IMG/VR virus record: IMGVR_UViG_3300038856_000043
Coordinates: 1-41,186 of that record
Source of the DNA: a virus
Length of the DNA stretch: 41,186 nucleotides
Reading direction: 5' to 3' (one strand)
Shown: one piece after another, positions 7,641-15,408 of the stretch
How the letters are laid out: the number at the start of each line of letters is the position of its first letter
Position numbering within the stretch: the stretch's first letter is position 1
Program-made: the position numbers and the translations under genes
Notes under the pieces: model-generated
The model's database searches: none
Told to the model about the DNA's origin: nothing
The model's input: the letters and a program-made list of their open reading frames with translations, nothing else

Positions 7641-9105
7641 CAGACACCTTATTCCTTCTTAATTCCTGTGCGCTCGTTACATTTTTATCCACTACAAAAG
7701 CCTCTACGGGTTGCCCTTGTTGCTCTAAAAGGGATTGATTAAGTTGATTTTGAGGGGAATTTTGCACCACATTAAATGCAGGGGGTGTGCTTGGGGATCC
7801 TCCCGCAAAACTTCCACCTCCCTGACCAGGCACTTTAACCGACAATATTTGTTTCACATTCGCCAATCCTGCGGCTACGGCTACGGCTGCAGCTGCTGCG
7901 GCTCTGATTGGAGCGTCTGGCGTAGCGATTTTTAATTGCGATTGAAATGCTAGTTGCGCAGACAGCCAGGTACTCACCAAAGTAGAAGCAACCGCAAAGG
8001 CTTTCCCTGCTGCCGTTTCCCTACCTATCAAATCGGAAGCCGCCGCAAACCCATTCGCTGCAATCATAAAAGATTCTACTTTTGCCTGGGCTTCCAGTTC
8101 TGCTATTCTTTCTCTTGATTTTGCCCCTTCCTCTGCTATTAAAGTTCTTTTTGCCTCTGCTAGTTCTTCACTTGTTAACAATCTTTCAAGTGCTGCGTCG
8201 GAAGATTCCTGTAAAGCGTCTTTGTTTGTTTGGTCTAAATCAAAAAGTTCTTCAAAGTGTTTTGATATTCGTTCCCTTTCTTTATCTACATCCTCTCCCG
8301 TAATAGGATTTATTTTTTCAACCCTATCTCGCTTTTTAGGAGTAGTGGGTTTTACTTCGGGAGTTACTTCTAAAAAGTCTAATTTTAATTGTTCTCTGGC
8401 TAATTTGGCGGCGTTTAATTGATCCCTAACCTCTTTTATTCTGGCAATTTCCTCATCATCTATTAGTTTGGTTTCGCTAAATCCAAATAGAGACCTAACA
8501 TTATCTACAATATTATCCCATGTAGTTAATTCTCTGGCTTTAGATTCTTCAAAATTTAATTGGTTTTCCAGATTCTTTATAAGGATGTCGTTTTCAATCC
8601 GTAGTAATTGGATAACCCTTTCTCTTTGTATTCTTATTTCTTCTGTTGTCTTGCCTTCCCTGATAAATATTTTTTCCCTTGTTTCCAGTATAGCCAATTC
8701 AACCTCTAGGTTATCAATAATCCTGTTTGATAAATCTATCTGATTTTGGAGTTCTTCATTTGCGCCTTGGATGAGTTCTACTATGTCCTCCCAATAAGCA
8801 ATAATCACCCCCAACGCAACTACCAACGCACCAACGCCAGTAGCCACTAGTGCCGCCTTTGTGAGGTTTAATCCGGTAACAACTGACTTTAGGCCAGTCG
8901 CAACGTCTGCTACCCCGGAAGCCCACCCCCTAGTAAGATTGTCCAATGCTCTAATAGCGGGGGCAGATTTTTTAAATTCTGATGGTAGTTTTTGGGCTTT
9001 CCCTTCAACATTGTCGATTGCAAAACCAGCATCCTGTAATTTGCCTACGAGAACTTCGACATCCCCGTCGTTAACCAGTAAATTAAGCGTTATCGTTTTG
9101 GCCAT
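7624..9105 (-). CDS. Tape measure protein
   Basis: 493 aa. It has an N-terminal part, a hydrophobic membrane-like stretch (about residues 75-110, KAALVATGVGALVVALGVII), long helical coiled coils (about 120-350) and a second Ala-rich hydrophobic segment (about 360-420, RAAAAAAVAVAAGLANV). This layout is typical of tape measure proteins, which set tail length and enter the host membrane. At about 1.5 angstrom per residue it would predict a tail near 75 nm. It is the last gene of the tail module. Confidence 0.75.
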   Translation of the reverse strand: MAKTITLNLLVNDGDVEVLVGKLQDAGFAIDNVEGKAQKLPSEFKKSAPAIRALDNLTRGWASGVADVATGLKSVVTGLNLTKAALVATGVGALVVALGVIIAYWEDIVELIQGANEELQNQIDLSNRIIDNLEVELAILETREKIFIREGKTTEEIRIQRERVIQLLRIENDILIKNLENQLNFEESKARELTTWDNIVDNVRSLFGFSETKLIDDEEIARIKEVRDQLNAAKLAREQLKLDFLEVTPEVKPTTPKKRDRVEKINPITGEDVDKERERISKHFEELFDLDQTNKDALQESSDAALERLLTSEELAEAKRTLIAEEGAKSRERIAELEAQAKVESFMIAANGFAAASDLIGRETAAGKAFAVASTLVSTWLSAQLAFQSQLKIATPDAPIRAAAAAAVAVAAGLANVKQILSVKVPGQGGGSFAGGSPSTPPAFNVVQNSPQNQLNQSLLEQQGQPVEAFVVDKNVTSAQELRRNKVSASSLG

Positions 9106-9242
9106 TTCTTTTTCCTTTTACTTTGTTTCCAGGCTTCCCCCCACTTTGTGCATAGCTTGTTCTTTCCTTTGGCTATCTCAATTTCCTCTGAAATGCCATA
9201 AAAATCATCCATTGCCAATATGTCTAATATAATTCCTAGCAT
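9090..9242 (-). CDS. Small basic protein coupled to the tape measure gene
   Basis: 50 aa, MLGIILDILAMDDFYG...KKKWPKR. Its stop lies 16 bases inside the tape measure gene in a different frame. It carries a short hydrophobic start and a strongly basic C-terminus. Position before the tape measure suggests a tail assembly factor, but nothing in the sequence shows it. The bases 9243-9326 between it and the next upstream gene hold no gene I can support. Confidence 0.45.
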   Translation of the reverse strand: MLGIILDILAMDDFYGISEEIEIAKGKNKLCTKWGEAWKQSKRKKKWPKR

Positions 9243-9326
9243 TTTTTAATTTAAAACTAATTCCCTATATTTGATTGTCTTTTATGCGGGCTGTTGTTGT
9301 GGTTTATCCATTTCGGCAGCCTTCTT

Positions 9327-11654
9327 TTATGGGCACGTATAAACATCCGTTACAATTCCACTTGGATTAATCCGTATCACTACCCCGCCAGCTATTTTGT
9401 AGTACTGATCTCCTCCGTTATAAGATGATGTTAAATTCACATCGTTGTAAATAAAAGTCCCCAAATTCGGGGGTACTGTCCCTGCGTATTTTGTGGCATT
9501 AGGCACCTGTGAACATCCACCTAACCTGGTTGCTCCACCTGTTGCCGAAAGGCTAAACGATGTTCCTGTCAATACAGGCGGTTCTGTTGGTGGAGTTGGG
9601 ATTTCCTCTTGCACCGTCAAATCGGAAACCGTGTTATAAATATCGTTCAATAGTTCAAATTCTACCATCTGGTTTGTAACATTAACCGTCATTTGGTTTA
9701 TGATGTACCTTACAGTCCCTATTATCAATTTATCATTCAGTTTTAATTTATTCAATAGCCATACCGGAAGCCTGGCGGTTAAATCGTACATGCGCCTTTT
9801 TGAACTAAATGAATCCGTTATGTAATCCTCGTAATAAAGTTTGTATAAAGAATTAGTAATGTATGCCCCTGTGTGTTCGTCTACTGCACTTCCAAATGTA
9901 GTAGCGTATTCTGCCGTGCTACTATTGGCGTGGGCTGGCATAAACACATTCCCGTTTAGTTGTGCTTTAGTGCCGTCGTCCTGAACAATCGACAAAGGAT
10001 TGGCTGATACACTTTTTTGCTGAATGTAAAGTAAGTGCGCTTCTGGGACGGTATCACTCAACCCTGAATCCAAAGACAGCCCATAGACTATATTGGTAGC
10101 GGAATCGTCATCCAAATCAATCAACTTTTCGTAAACCATCTGCTCAAAATCAAGTTCTATTTCAAACTCACCTCCATCCAATGGAACGTCAACGCCATTG
10201 ATCCTTGAATATAATCTGGTTTCCAGATCACCATAAGCCGTGTTGTTCATCCTTTTAAATTCTTCTGCCAGAATAGTCTCCGGTTCCTGGAAAATAAAGG
10301 AAATGTCTTTGAATATTTTGGCCCTGCTTACCTTCACTTCCGAAGTGTCCACAAATGCGCTTATGTCATAGGTCAACCCTTCGGCGTACCAATCATCCAA
10401 TGTCTGTAAATAAAAAGCTGTTGAGCTTGTAGGTACTATTGCCAGATTATAAGCCTTGCGGATTGATTTCAGGAAATCTATGATTTTTAATTTAGGCATA
10501 AACTCGTATGTATTGGCAGTAGTTCCCGATACGCTAAAGTTTGCTTTGTCGGCAAAAAACACTTCACTATCAAATAAATTGCCCTCAATTTCAAACTCTG
10601 CCAAAGTGATTGTTTTAGCCGCTGTAGTAATGACCCTGCAATAAATTTCAGATCCTACGGCTATACCTGCAGGGGTGTCTAAATCTATTGATAAATTTCC
10701 GGTTCCTGTTACTTCCTGTAATACCTGGTCGCCGTTTACAATCTGGATCCTGTAAGCGACCCCGTCTACGGAAGTCGTTTCAAAAACTATATTCCTGACC
10801 TTTGCTGCCCCCGTTGGGGTGGGAGTCCATTTTCCGGTAGTGTTATCAAAGCCCCCTATACTTGGTTGATCTATTGTTACTGTGTCGTAATCAACTAAAA
10901 TATATTTGCTTTTTAAAGCCTCTGCGCTGTCCTGATTTGCTAACCAAAGGTAAAGATTATCAAAAGGCGTTGTGCCTAAAAAATCCCGCGAGAATGTTAT
11001 TTCGTATTTTGTTTCAATGGCTTCTATGATCCGCATAATTTTTAATGCCGGCCTAAAAGAAGTCCAGTTCATTCCATGATCTACCCCGCTCCCATTCCAT
11101 GCTATATTAGCCAGCCGATCCTCAAAGGTAGTTACCCCTATGTTGGAATTATAAAACCATTGCCTTTCTGTTGAGATAAGCGGAAACACATAATCCTGTG
11201 TGCTGTATCCTGTGACTATTCCTGTTATTACATTGTCCGAAGTGTAGGCTATATCGTAATCCGATAAATCTAAAACACTCAAATAATCATCCCCTATTAC
11301 TTCTTTAAGGTCGATAAGCTGCCCGAAAAATGTCAGTCTGTAGTTTTGTGGTTTGTTGCCTTTGATCTCGCAATGTTCTAACCGGATAGTTCCTGTCTTA
11401 AAAGGAACGGTTTGTATGTCTATCCAGGCATCATGCCTTACCCTTGCGTCGAATCCATTGTTAACTGATGCGTTGTAGAAATGTTTGAATATCTTATTAT
11501 TATTAGGTGAAGCAGGAACGGTGAACGACTGCGAATAATCATTGAACGTGCGCGATATGTCCTCTATGTTTTGAACAGAAGAAACGACCGATATATTCTC
11601 ATCCTCGAATAAGTCCAGTCTTTCATTTTCTATGTATATCGCGGGTTTAAACAT
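9327..11654 (-). CDS. Large tail-tip structural protein
   Basis: 775 aa, the largest protein in the window. The N-terminal part (FKPAIYIENERLDLFEDENISV, then SRTFNDYSQSFTVPASPNNN) is typical of a distal tail or baseplate-like protein of Bacteroidota siphophages. The last ~80 residues form a separate domain with CSQVPNATKYAG, TFIYNDVNLTSSYNGGDQYY and a terminal VYTCP, which resembles small cell-surface-binding domains at the ends of tail proteins. It is followed by the tape measure gene. A role in host contact is likely but inferred. Confidence 0.65.
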   Translation of the reverse strand: MFKPAIYIENERLDLFEDENISVVSSVQNIEDISRTFNDYSQSFTVPASPNNNKIFKHFYNASVNNGFDARVRHDAWIDIQTVPFKTGTIRLEHCEIKGNKPQNYRLTFFGQLIDLKEVIGDDYLSVLDLSDYDIAYTSDNVITGIVTGYSTQDYVFPLISTERQWFYNSNIGVTTFEDRLANIAWNGSGVDHGMNWTSFRPALKIMRIIEAIETKYEITFSRDFLGTTPFDNLYLWLANQDSAEALKSKYILVDYDTVTIDQPSIGGFDNTTGKWTPTPTGAAKVRNIVFETTSVDGVAYRIQIVNGDQVLQEVTGTGNLSIDLDTPAGIAVGSEIYCRVITTAAKTITLAEFEIEGNLFDSEVFFADKANFSVSGTTANTYEFMPKLKIIDFLKSIRKAYNLAIVPTSSTAFYLQTLDDWYAEGLTYDISAFVDTSEVKVSRAKIFKDISFIFQEPETILAEEFKRMNNTAYGDLETRLYSRINGVDVPLDGGEFEIELDFEQMVYEKLIDLDDDSATNIVYGLSLDSGLSDTVPEAHLLYIQQKSVSANPLSIVQDDGTKAQLNGNVFMPAHANSSTAEYATTFGSAVDEHTGAYITNSLYKLYYEDYITDSFSSKRRMYDLTARLPVWLLNKLKLNDKLIIGTVRYIINQMTVNVTNQMVEFELLNDIYNTVSDLTVQEEIPTPPTEPPVLTGTSFSLSATGGATRLGGCSQVPNATKYAGTVPPNLGTFIYNDVNLTSSYNGGDQYYKIAGGVVIRINPSGIVTDVYTCP

Positions 11655-11913
11655 TCAAATAATATTCTTCTATTTCCTTTTTAGTATATTCCCCTACTTC
11701 AATAGCTTTTTGCACGTCTGTTACCTGTAGCACGCCATGAAAAAAGTCAAAATAAAAACTGGCTATTCTTATGTCCTTGCTTTTAAGTTCCTTTTCGTGG
11801 TAATAACATAGACCTTTAAATTCAGGGAACAAACTATTAATCACGTCAATTATCACCGTCGGCTGCCTTGACATTAATTTTACTTCTGTAGTGTAATCGT
11901 TAGGTTTAAACAT
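11647..11913 (-). CDS. Conserved-type small tail-module protein, unknown function
   Basis: 88 aa, acidic/aromatic, with no recognised motif (MFKPNDYTTEV..., C-terminal GEYTKKEIEEYYLNV). Its start overlaps the stop of the 53-aa gene upstream (TAATG), and its end overlaps the start of the tail-tip gene by 8 bases. This places it in a translationally coupled chain of tail genes. Confidence 0.6.
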   Translation of the reverse strand: MFKPNDYTTEVKLMSRQPTVIIDVINSLFPEFKGLCYYHEKELKSKDIRIASFYFDFFHGVLQVTDVQKAIEVGEYTKKEIEEYYLNV

Positions 11914-12074
11914 TAATCAAAATATTCTCTGTTTTCCTTTGCTGATTTAATCGTAAATCTTAAAAGTTGTTCCGTTTCAAGGTCTACAAATAGAACAATG
12001 CAATACCCTATTTTTCTCATAATAGAATCAACCCACACAATAAATCTGTTGTTTAATATCATTTTATATCTCAT
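11913..12074 (-). CDS. Small 53-aa protein, unknown function
   Basis: A short frame, MRYKMILNNRFIVWVD...KENREYFD, whose ATG overlaps the preceding stop (ATGA) and whose stop overlaps the next start (TAATG). This tight coupling on both sides is the main reason to accept it. It has alternating hydrophobic and charged residues in the pattern of a small beta protein. No family recognised. Confidence 0.55.
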   Translation of the reverse strand: MRYKMILNNRFIVWVDSIMRKIGYCIVLFVDLETEQLLRFTIKSAKENREYFD

Positions 12075-12238
12075 TCAGCATTTTTTTCTATAGGCATATC
12101 GGTGGCTATATTGTCAATACGAATCGCTATTTCCCATAAATAAGCCTCGACTTCTTTTGGAAACTGGCCCAAGGTAACATCATGGACTATATCCTTTGAT
12201 ATGTGTATTAACTGCATTCTAATATCTTCTTCCATCAT
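12071..12238 (-). CDS. Small 55-aa acidic helical protein, unknown function
   Basis: MMEEDIRMQLIHISKDIVHD... is predicted helical and acidic. Its start overlaps the stop of the minor tail gene (ATGA) and its stop overlaps the next start (ATGA). With its neighbour it fills the 321 bases between two larger tail genes, which would otherwise be empty. Confidence 0.55.
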   Translation of the reverse strand: MMEEDIRMQLIHISKDIVHDVTLGQFPKEVEAYLWEIAIRIDNIATDMPIEKNAE

Positions 12239-13266
12239 ACATTACTTATTTCATCATACGCGTAATCAAAATCAATCGAATAACTGATTAGTTTATCCAC
12301 TATCCTTGTCTTTAACTCTAAGGAATTAGACCTTATGTTAACAGGGTTGCCATCTATCCAAACATGCTCCGATGATATTAATTCCTGAATTGTGGCGTTA
12401 TAATCCTCATTTAAAAAGCCCGTTTCAATCCGTATGGTTTTGTTGGCGACTACATTGAACTTTTGATATTGGTGCTTTTGCACATCATACGACACCCCGT
12501 TCGTATAGGCGTTCTTAAAAGTTTCCCCTTTGACATTAACCGTTTCTTTTTTGGCCTTGTAGAAATGTACTGCTTCAAATACCCCAAACCTGTTGATAAA
12601 TTGGATTTCATTGACGGGGTATTTACATTCGTCTATGATTTCTATGTTGATAGTTTCCCCCTCGAACACTACGGCAACCGTACCAGAATAAGCTGACAAA
12701 GGCACGACTAAATACTTAACATAATTTTGGTTGTTGTCTGTGAAACTAAGCGCAACTTCAACGGCATTAACCGTTGGATTCCCATCCCCTGATGCAGCCC
12801 TTAAAGGCACAATAAAATACCCCCTTGCATCTGCCTTATACGTGGTATGAGAAAGCAATATCTTTTGGCTGGGCTGGTAGTTTTGACCTTCCGTGTAATA
12901 CCCATATCCATCCGTACAAATGTATTTATTGCTAACGTCGTCCTCGTTGCTGCCTATCGAATCTATTGTAGAAGCTGTTACCTCCACCATTAAAACAGAA
13001 TTAGCCCCCGATGTTCTCATTTCTGCTGCAGATACCCCTGTAAAATCTAACGGGGTAAAGGTGTATAGGTCGCGTATAAAGGGCGATAAATCTATCCAGG
13101 TGTTTGTGGTTGAACTCGACGGGTTCGGCTGGGAGGCGGTGTAGGTTTCAACCGGGACTACGGTTGTTGTGCTTCCAGTTCCTACGATGATTTCAAAATC
13201 TATCGATGTTACATAAACATTCGGATAAACTATGTTATAGTGAAATGGGCTTCTGTTTAAAATCAT
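12235..13266 (-). CDS. Minor tail protein
   Basis: 343 aa, beta-rich, starting MILNRSPFHYNIVYPNVY. It has repeated Ser/Thr-rich strands, a WIDLSPFIRDLYTFTPL segment near residue 55, and a C-terminal half with NRFGVFEAVHFYKAKKETVN and EHVWIDGNPVNI. The character matches large minor tail proteins placed before the tail-tip protein in Bacteroidota phages. Overlaps both neighbours by four bases. Confidence 0.55.
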   Translation of the reverse strand: MILNRSPFHYNIVYPNVYVTSIDFEIIVGTGSTTTVVPVETYTASQPNPSSSTTNTWIDLSPFIRDLYTFTPLDFTGVSAAEMRTSGANSVLMVEVTASTIDSIGSNEDDVSNKYICTDGYGYYTEGQNYQPSQKILLSHTTYKADARGYFIVPLRAASGDGNPTVNAVEVALSFTDNNQNYVKYLVVPLSAYSGTVAVVFEGETINIEIIDECKYPVNEIQFINRFGVFEAVHFYKAKKETVNVKGETFKNAYTNGVSYDVQKHQYQKFNVVANKTIRIETGFLNEDYNATIQELISSEHVWIDGNPVNIRSNSLELKTRIVDKLISYSIDFDYAYDEISNV

Positions 13267-13772
13267 TTTGCATTAAGTGTTGTTTCCATAAATCGTTCCA
13301 CATCCAATCCGTAGGCTTCTAAAAGTTCCTCCGGTAACTCCTGAAATTCCCTGTTAAAAGCATTGGTAAAAAATCTCTTTGGTTTTAGCCCTGTCTCGTA
13401 TATCGACTTGGTGATTGCATAGATAATGTCCTTGCGTTTTATGAACTGCCCACTTTTATCTCTAGGGGCAATTCCTTTTCTTATCATCCACCCGTTTATG
13501 CTCAATCTGAACTCTGACCAACGCCCACTAAAATTACCGCTGCCAAACCTGTACGGACTGTCAGGTGCTTTGCGCGAACTCTTTTTACCCTTCACCCCTT
13601 TGTCCTGAAATTCCATATATTGCTCCATCAAAAACTCCAATCCAAAAGAATTAGGAAAAACATTAAGGTCGTATTCAACCTTCCCCCGGCCCTTAAAATC
13701 TGCATTAGCTTTGGTTGACACGTCTTTGCCGAATCTGTCTAAGGCTTTTTGCACTTCTGTTCTTTCTAACAT
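13263..13772 (-). CDS. Tail completion or neck-like protein
   Basis: 169 aa, basic. It contains EFLMEQYMEFQDKGVKG and KRKDIIYAITKSIYETGLKPKRFF with a C-terminal acidic helix, in the style of HK97 gp10-like or similar neck/tail-completion proteins (the 'G-x-K/T-x-x-R-F-F' segment is common there). The position between small completion genes and the minor tail gene supports this. Overlaps the next gene by four bases (ATGA). Confidence 0.5.
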   Translation of the reverse strand: MLERTEVQKALDRFGKDVSTKANADFKGRGKVEYDLNVFPNSFGLEFLMEQYMEFQDKGVKGKKSSRKAPDSPYRFGSGNFSGRWSEFRLSINGWMIRKGIAPRDKSGQFIKRKDIIYAITKSIYETGLKPKRFFTNAFNREFQELPEELLEAYGLDVERFMETTLNAK

Positions 13773-13981
13773 TACCTTTCTCCTGTCGTTGCTTTAACTA
13801 TATCCCTGTCATAAGTAAACTCCAAATCATAATGATAGGTGCTATTCCCTCCGCAAGCCATCTCATAGACTATGTTGTTCTGTGGTCTAACAGAAATAGA
13901 CGTGATAATCCTGGGGTATTGATCTGGATCAGTTATCAAAAAGACCACATCTCCAATATCGTATTTCGTTTTTATCAACAT
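13772..13981 (-). CDS. Small beta-barrel-like protein
   Basis: 69 aa, MLIKTKYDIGDVVFLITDPDQYPRII... The KYDIGDVVFLITDP start followed by ITSISVRPQNNIVYEMACGG resembles small KOW/YodC-like phage proteins. Its ATG overlaps the preceding gene's 3' end by 7 bases, and its stop shares a base with the next start. Function unknown. Confidence 0.6.
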   Translation of the reverse strand: MLIKTKYDIGDVVFLITDPDQYPRIITSISVRPQNNIVYEMACGGNSTYHYDLEFTYDRDIVKATTGER

Positions 13982-14415
13982 ACTGCTACATCTATTGGGT
14001 ATTCAACTTCAAATATTCCCGCCCATCCGTCTACTATCTCCCCTCGTTTTGAAATTATAGGCTCAAACGGATCTTTGCCGATGAATTCAAAATCACCCCC
14101 CACCTTCAATAACGAAAGATATAGTTTGGTGAGAACATAAAGCATCGTGTTTAAATTATCATCCTCATTGCTGTTTTCAATAAACTTATCCGTTACCTGT
14201 GAATCGGTGTGGTTTCTTAAATCAATAGCCATTACCATAACCCTGAAAATTATAGTTGTTGGTGTTGGGTCAGCAGACAATACGCTAACCTTTGCCAATG
14301 GGTAGATGTTTTTCTTATTGGCTTCCTCTGAATCTGACTTTATAACGGTGTTAACGTCTATGTCTGCCAATAGCAGGTCTTTGAATTTTTGTGTTATTTG
14401 ATAGTAGGCGTTCAT
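13975..14415 (-). CDS. Tail terminator/completion-like protein
   Basis: 146 aa. N-terminal helix (YYQITQKFKDLLLADIDVNTV), then strands including YPLAKVSVLSADPTPTTIIFRVMVMAIDL and a C-terminal WAGIFEVEYPIDVAV. The helix-strand layout and position between the chaperone and the neck-like gene fit a tail terminator (lambda gpU-like) fold. This is a context-based suggestion. Confidence 0.5.
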   Translation of the reverse strand: MNAYYQITQKFKDLLLADIDVNTVIKSDSEEANKKNIYPLAKVSVLSADPTPTTIIFRVMVMAIDLRNHTDSQVTDKFIENSNEDDNLNTMLYVLTKLYLSLLKVGGDFEFIGKDPFEPIISKRGEIVDGWAGIFEVEYPIDVAVC

Positions 14416-14416
14416 T

Positions 14417-14629
14417 TTAGTTCATTTTATCATCTTGCCAAAACAAATCTTCATCGTTTATTGGGCTATCTGCTAGATATGCTTTTTCAGGATCAATACA
14501 TTTTGAATAGGTAAATGTATACCCCGGATAATCTGATTCTTTAAACGTTCCCCGAACACCATAAGACAAATTGAAATGTTTTAAATTCAAATGTTCCGCT
14601 TCTTTTATCATTTCATCAAATAGTGTCAT
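14417..14629 (-). CDS. Small 70-aa acidic/aromatic protein, unknown function
   Basis: MTLFDEMIKEAEHLNLKHFN... with several Tyr, Phe and Asp residues and no recognised motif. It starts in a four-base overlap with the end of the chaperone frame-B reading frame and ends one base before the next gene. Confidence 0.55.
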   Translation of the reverse strand: MTLFDEMIKEAEHLNLKHFNLSYGVRGTFKESDYPGYTFTYSKCIDPEKAYLADSPINDEDLFWQDDKMN

Positions 14630-14880
14630 ACCGCTTTCTTTTTGATTCCCTTTATCATTTCATCGTTTAACTCTTTTTCATAGGCGAGATAGAGTAAGGC
14701 CGTTCCCAAGTGTAGGGAAGTAGCATTTCTAATCTTAAACACACTTCCGCCAGCGAGTCTGTGAATGTGCTGATACCAACCCCATTTTTCTCCAAAACCT
14801 CCGCCGCTTTCGGATTCTCCATCAGTCGTCTTTGTAAATATTTCGGGGTAACGGTCAATAGTTGAGTGCTTAAATTCCAA
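14626..14880 (-). CDS. Tail assembly chaperone, C-terminal part in the -1 frame
   Basis: An open frame of 84 codons in the -1 frame relative to the gene at 14667-15374. The first codon here is TTG, not a convincing start. From about residue 29 it reads FGEKWGWYQHIHRLAGG then TSLHLGTALLYLAYEKEL, which matches the style of the C-terminal tail-chaperone domain in Bacteroidota phages (K-W-G-W-Y-x-x-I-x-x-L-A-G-G). It is best explained as made by -1 slippage on the U9 tract into this frame, giving a 249-aa fusion. An independent internal start is the alternative. Confidence 0.6.
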   Translation of the reverse strand: MEFKHSTIDRYPEIFTKTTDGESESGGGFGEKWGWYQHIHRLAGGSVFKIRNATSLHLGTALLYLAYEKELNDEMIKGIKKKAV

Positions 14881-15374
14881 AAAAAAATGATAGCCCCCAT
14901 CGTTACATCCATAGGCGCGTTTACCATTTCCTCTATGTGGTCTTCATTGCCCTCATATTTTTCAATCCTATACCTTTCCCCTTTCCTTGCTTTTATAGGC
15001 CTGTATAAAACAGCCATTGCCTTGTGGAACTCCTGCCAGTCCTTCATATAGCTGTCCAGATCCACAAACTCGCCCATTGTCATATCTTCATCCAGCGAAG
15101 GGATCATCCCGTACTCAACCCCTCCCATTTTAAATACGTCCTTGTGTTTTGGCTTTTCATCCAACACCTCGATAAGCGTAGCCACTACACTATTAAAATC
15201 TTTCCGCTTCATCTTAGTTACTGCCAACAATGGAATATGGCAGAATATCTGAACCATCTTTTGCCTTATGAATAAATCATCCTGGTCCTTATCTTTAGCG
15301 ACCTTCATAAACTGTTGGTAATCCTTTAAAGGGATTTCAGATAATGAAGTCGGAACGGTAATCTCTATTTTCAT
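14667..15374 (-). CDS. Tail assembly chaperone, zero-frame product
   Basis: 235 aa if read without slippage. It begins MKIEITVPTSLSEIPLKDYQ and has a helical middle; residues ~158-195 (GAIIFFWNLSTQLL... then KNGVGISTFTDSLAEV) look like the end of a G-like chaperone. The last ~30 residues overlap the better-conserved -1-frame domain. Codons 164-165 are TTT TTT inside a U9 run, an ideal slip site. The ATG lies exactly 12 bases after the C of a late -10 element, so the message may be leaderless. The placement between terminase and tail genes fits a tail-assembly factor. Confidence 0.65.
   Translation of the reverse strand: MKIEITVPTSLSEIPLKDYQQFMKVAKDKDQDDLFIRQKMVQIFCHIPLLAVTKMKRKDFNSVVATLIEVLDEKPKHKDVFKMGGVEYGMIPSLDEDMTMGEFVDLDSYMKDWQEFHKAMAVLYRPIKARKGERYRIEKYEGNEDHIEEMVNAPMDVTMGAIIFFWNLSTQLLTVTPKYLQRRLMENPKAAEVLEKNGVGISTFTDSLAEVCLRLEMLLPYTWERPYSISPMKKS
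14879..14887 (-). other. Candidate programmed -1 frameshift site (U9)
   Basis: The mRNA has nine U followed by GGAAUUUAAGC. In the zero frame it reads AUU UUU UUU UGG; slipping back one base gives UUU UUU UUG GAA and continues in the frame of 14626-14880. It has the U UUU UUU heptamer of classic -1 sites and leads to the frame with the recognisable chaperone domain, much as lambda G/GT. No stimulator structure was evaluated. A slip at a later position in the overlap cannot be excluded. Confidence 0.55.
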
Positions 15375-15376
15375 AC

Positions 15377-15408
15377 AAATAAAACGATATAGTGGGGTTT
15401 TTGTCTAT
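15377..15408 (-). promoter_or_regulatory. Late promoter copy 2
   Basis: On the minus strand, ATAGACA (15408-15402), 15 bases, CGTTTTATTT (15386-15377). It overlaps the last codons of the large terminase gene and drives the chaperone and tail module. The ATG at 15374 sits at the predicted +1, which predicts a leaderless transcript. Confidence 0.75.

Noticed and set aside
9243-9326. A nine-codon proline/glutamine-rich frame before the 50-aa gene
   Set aside because: Too short, no coupling, no conservation evidence.
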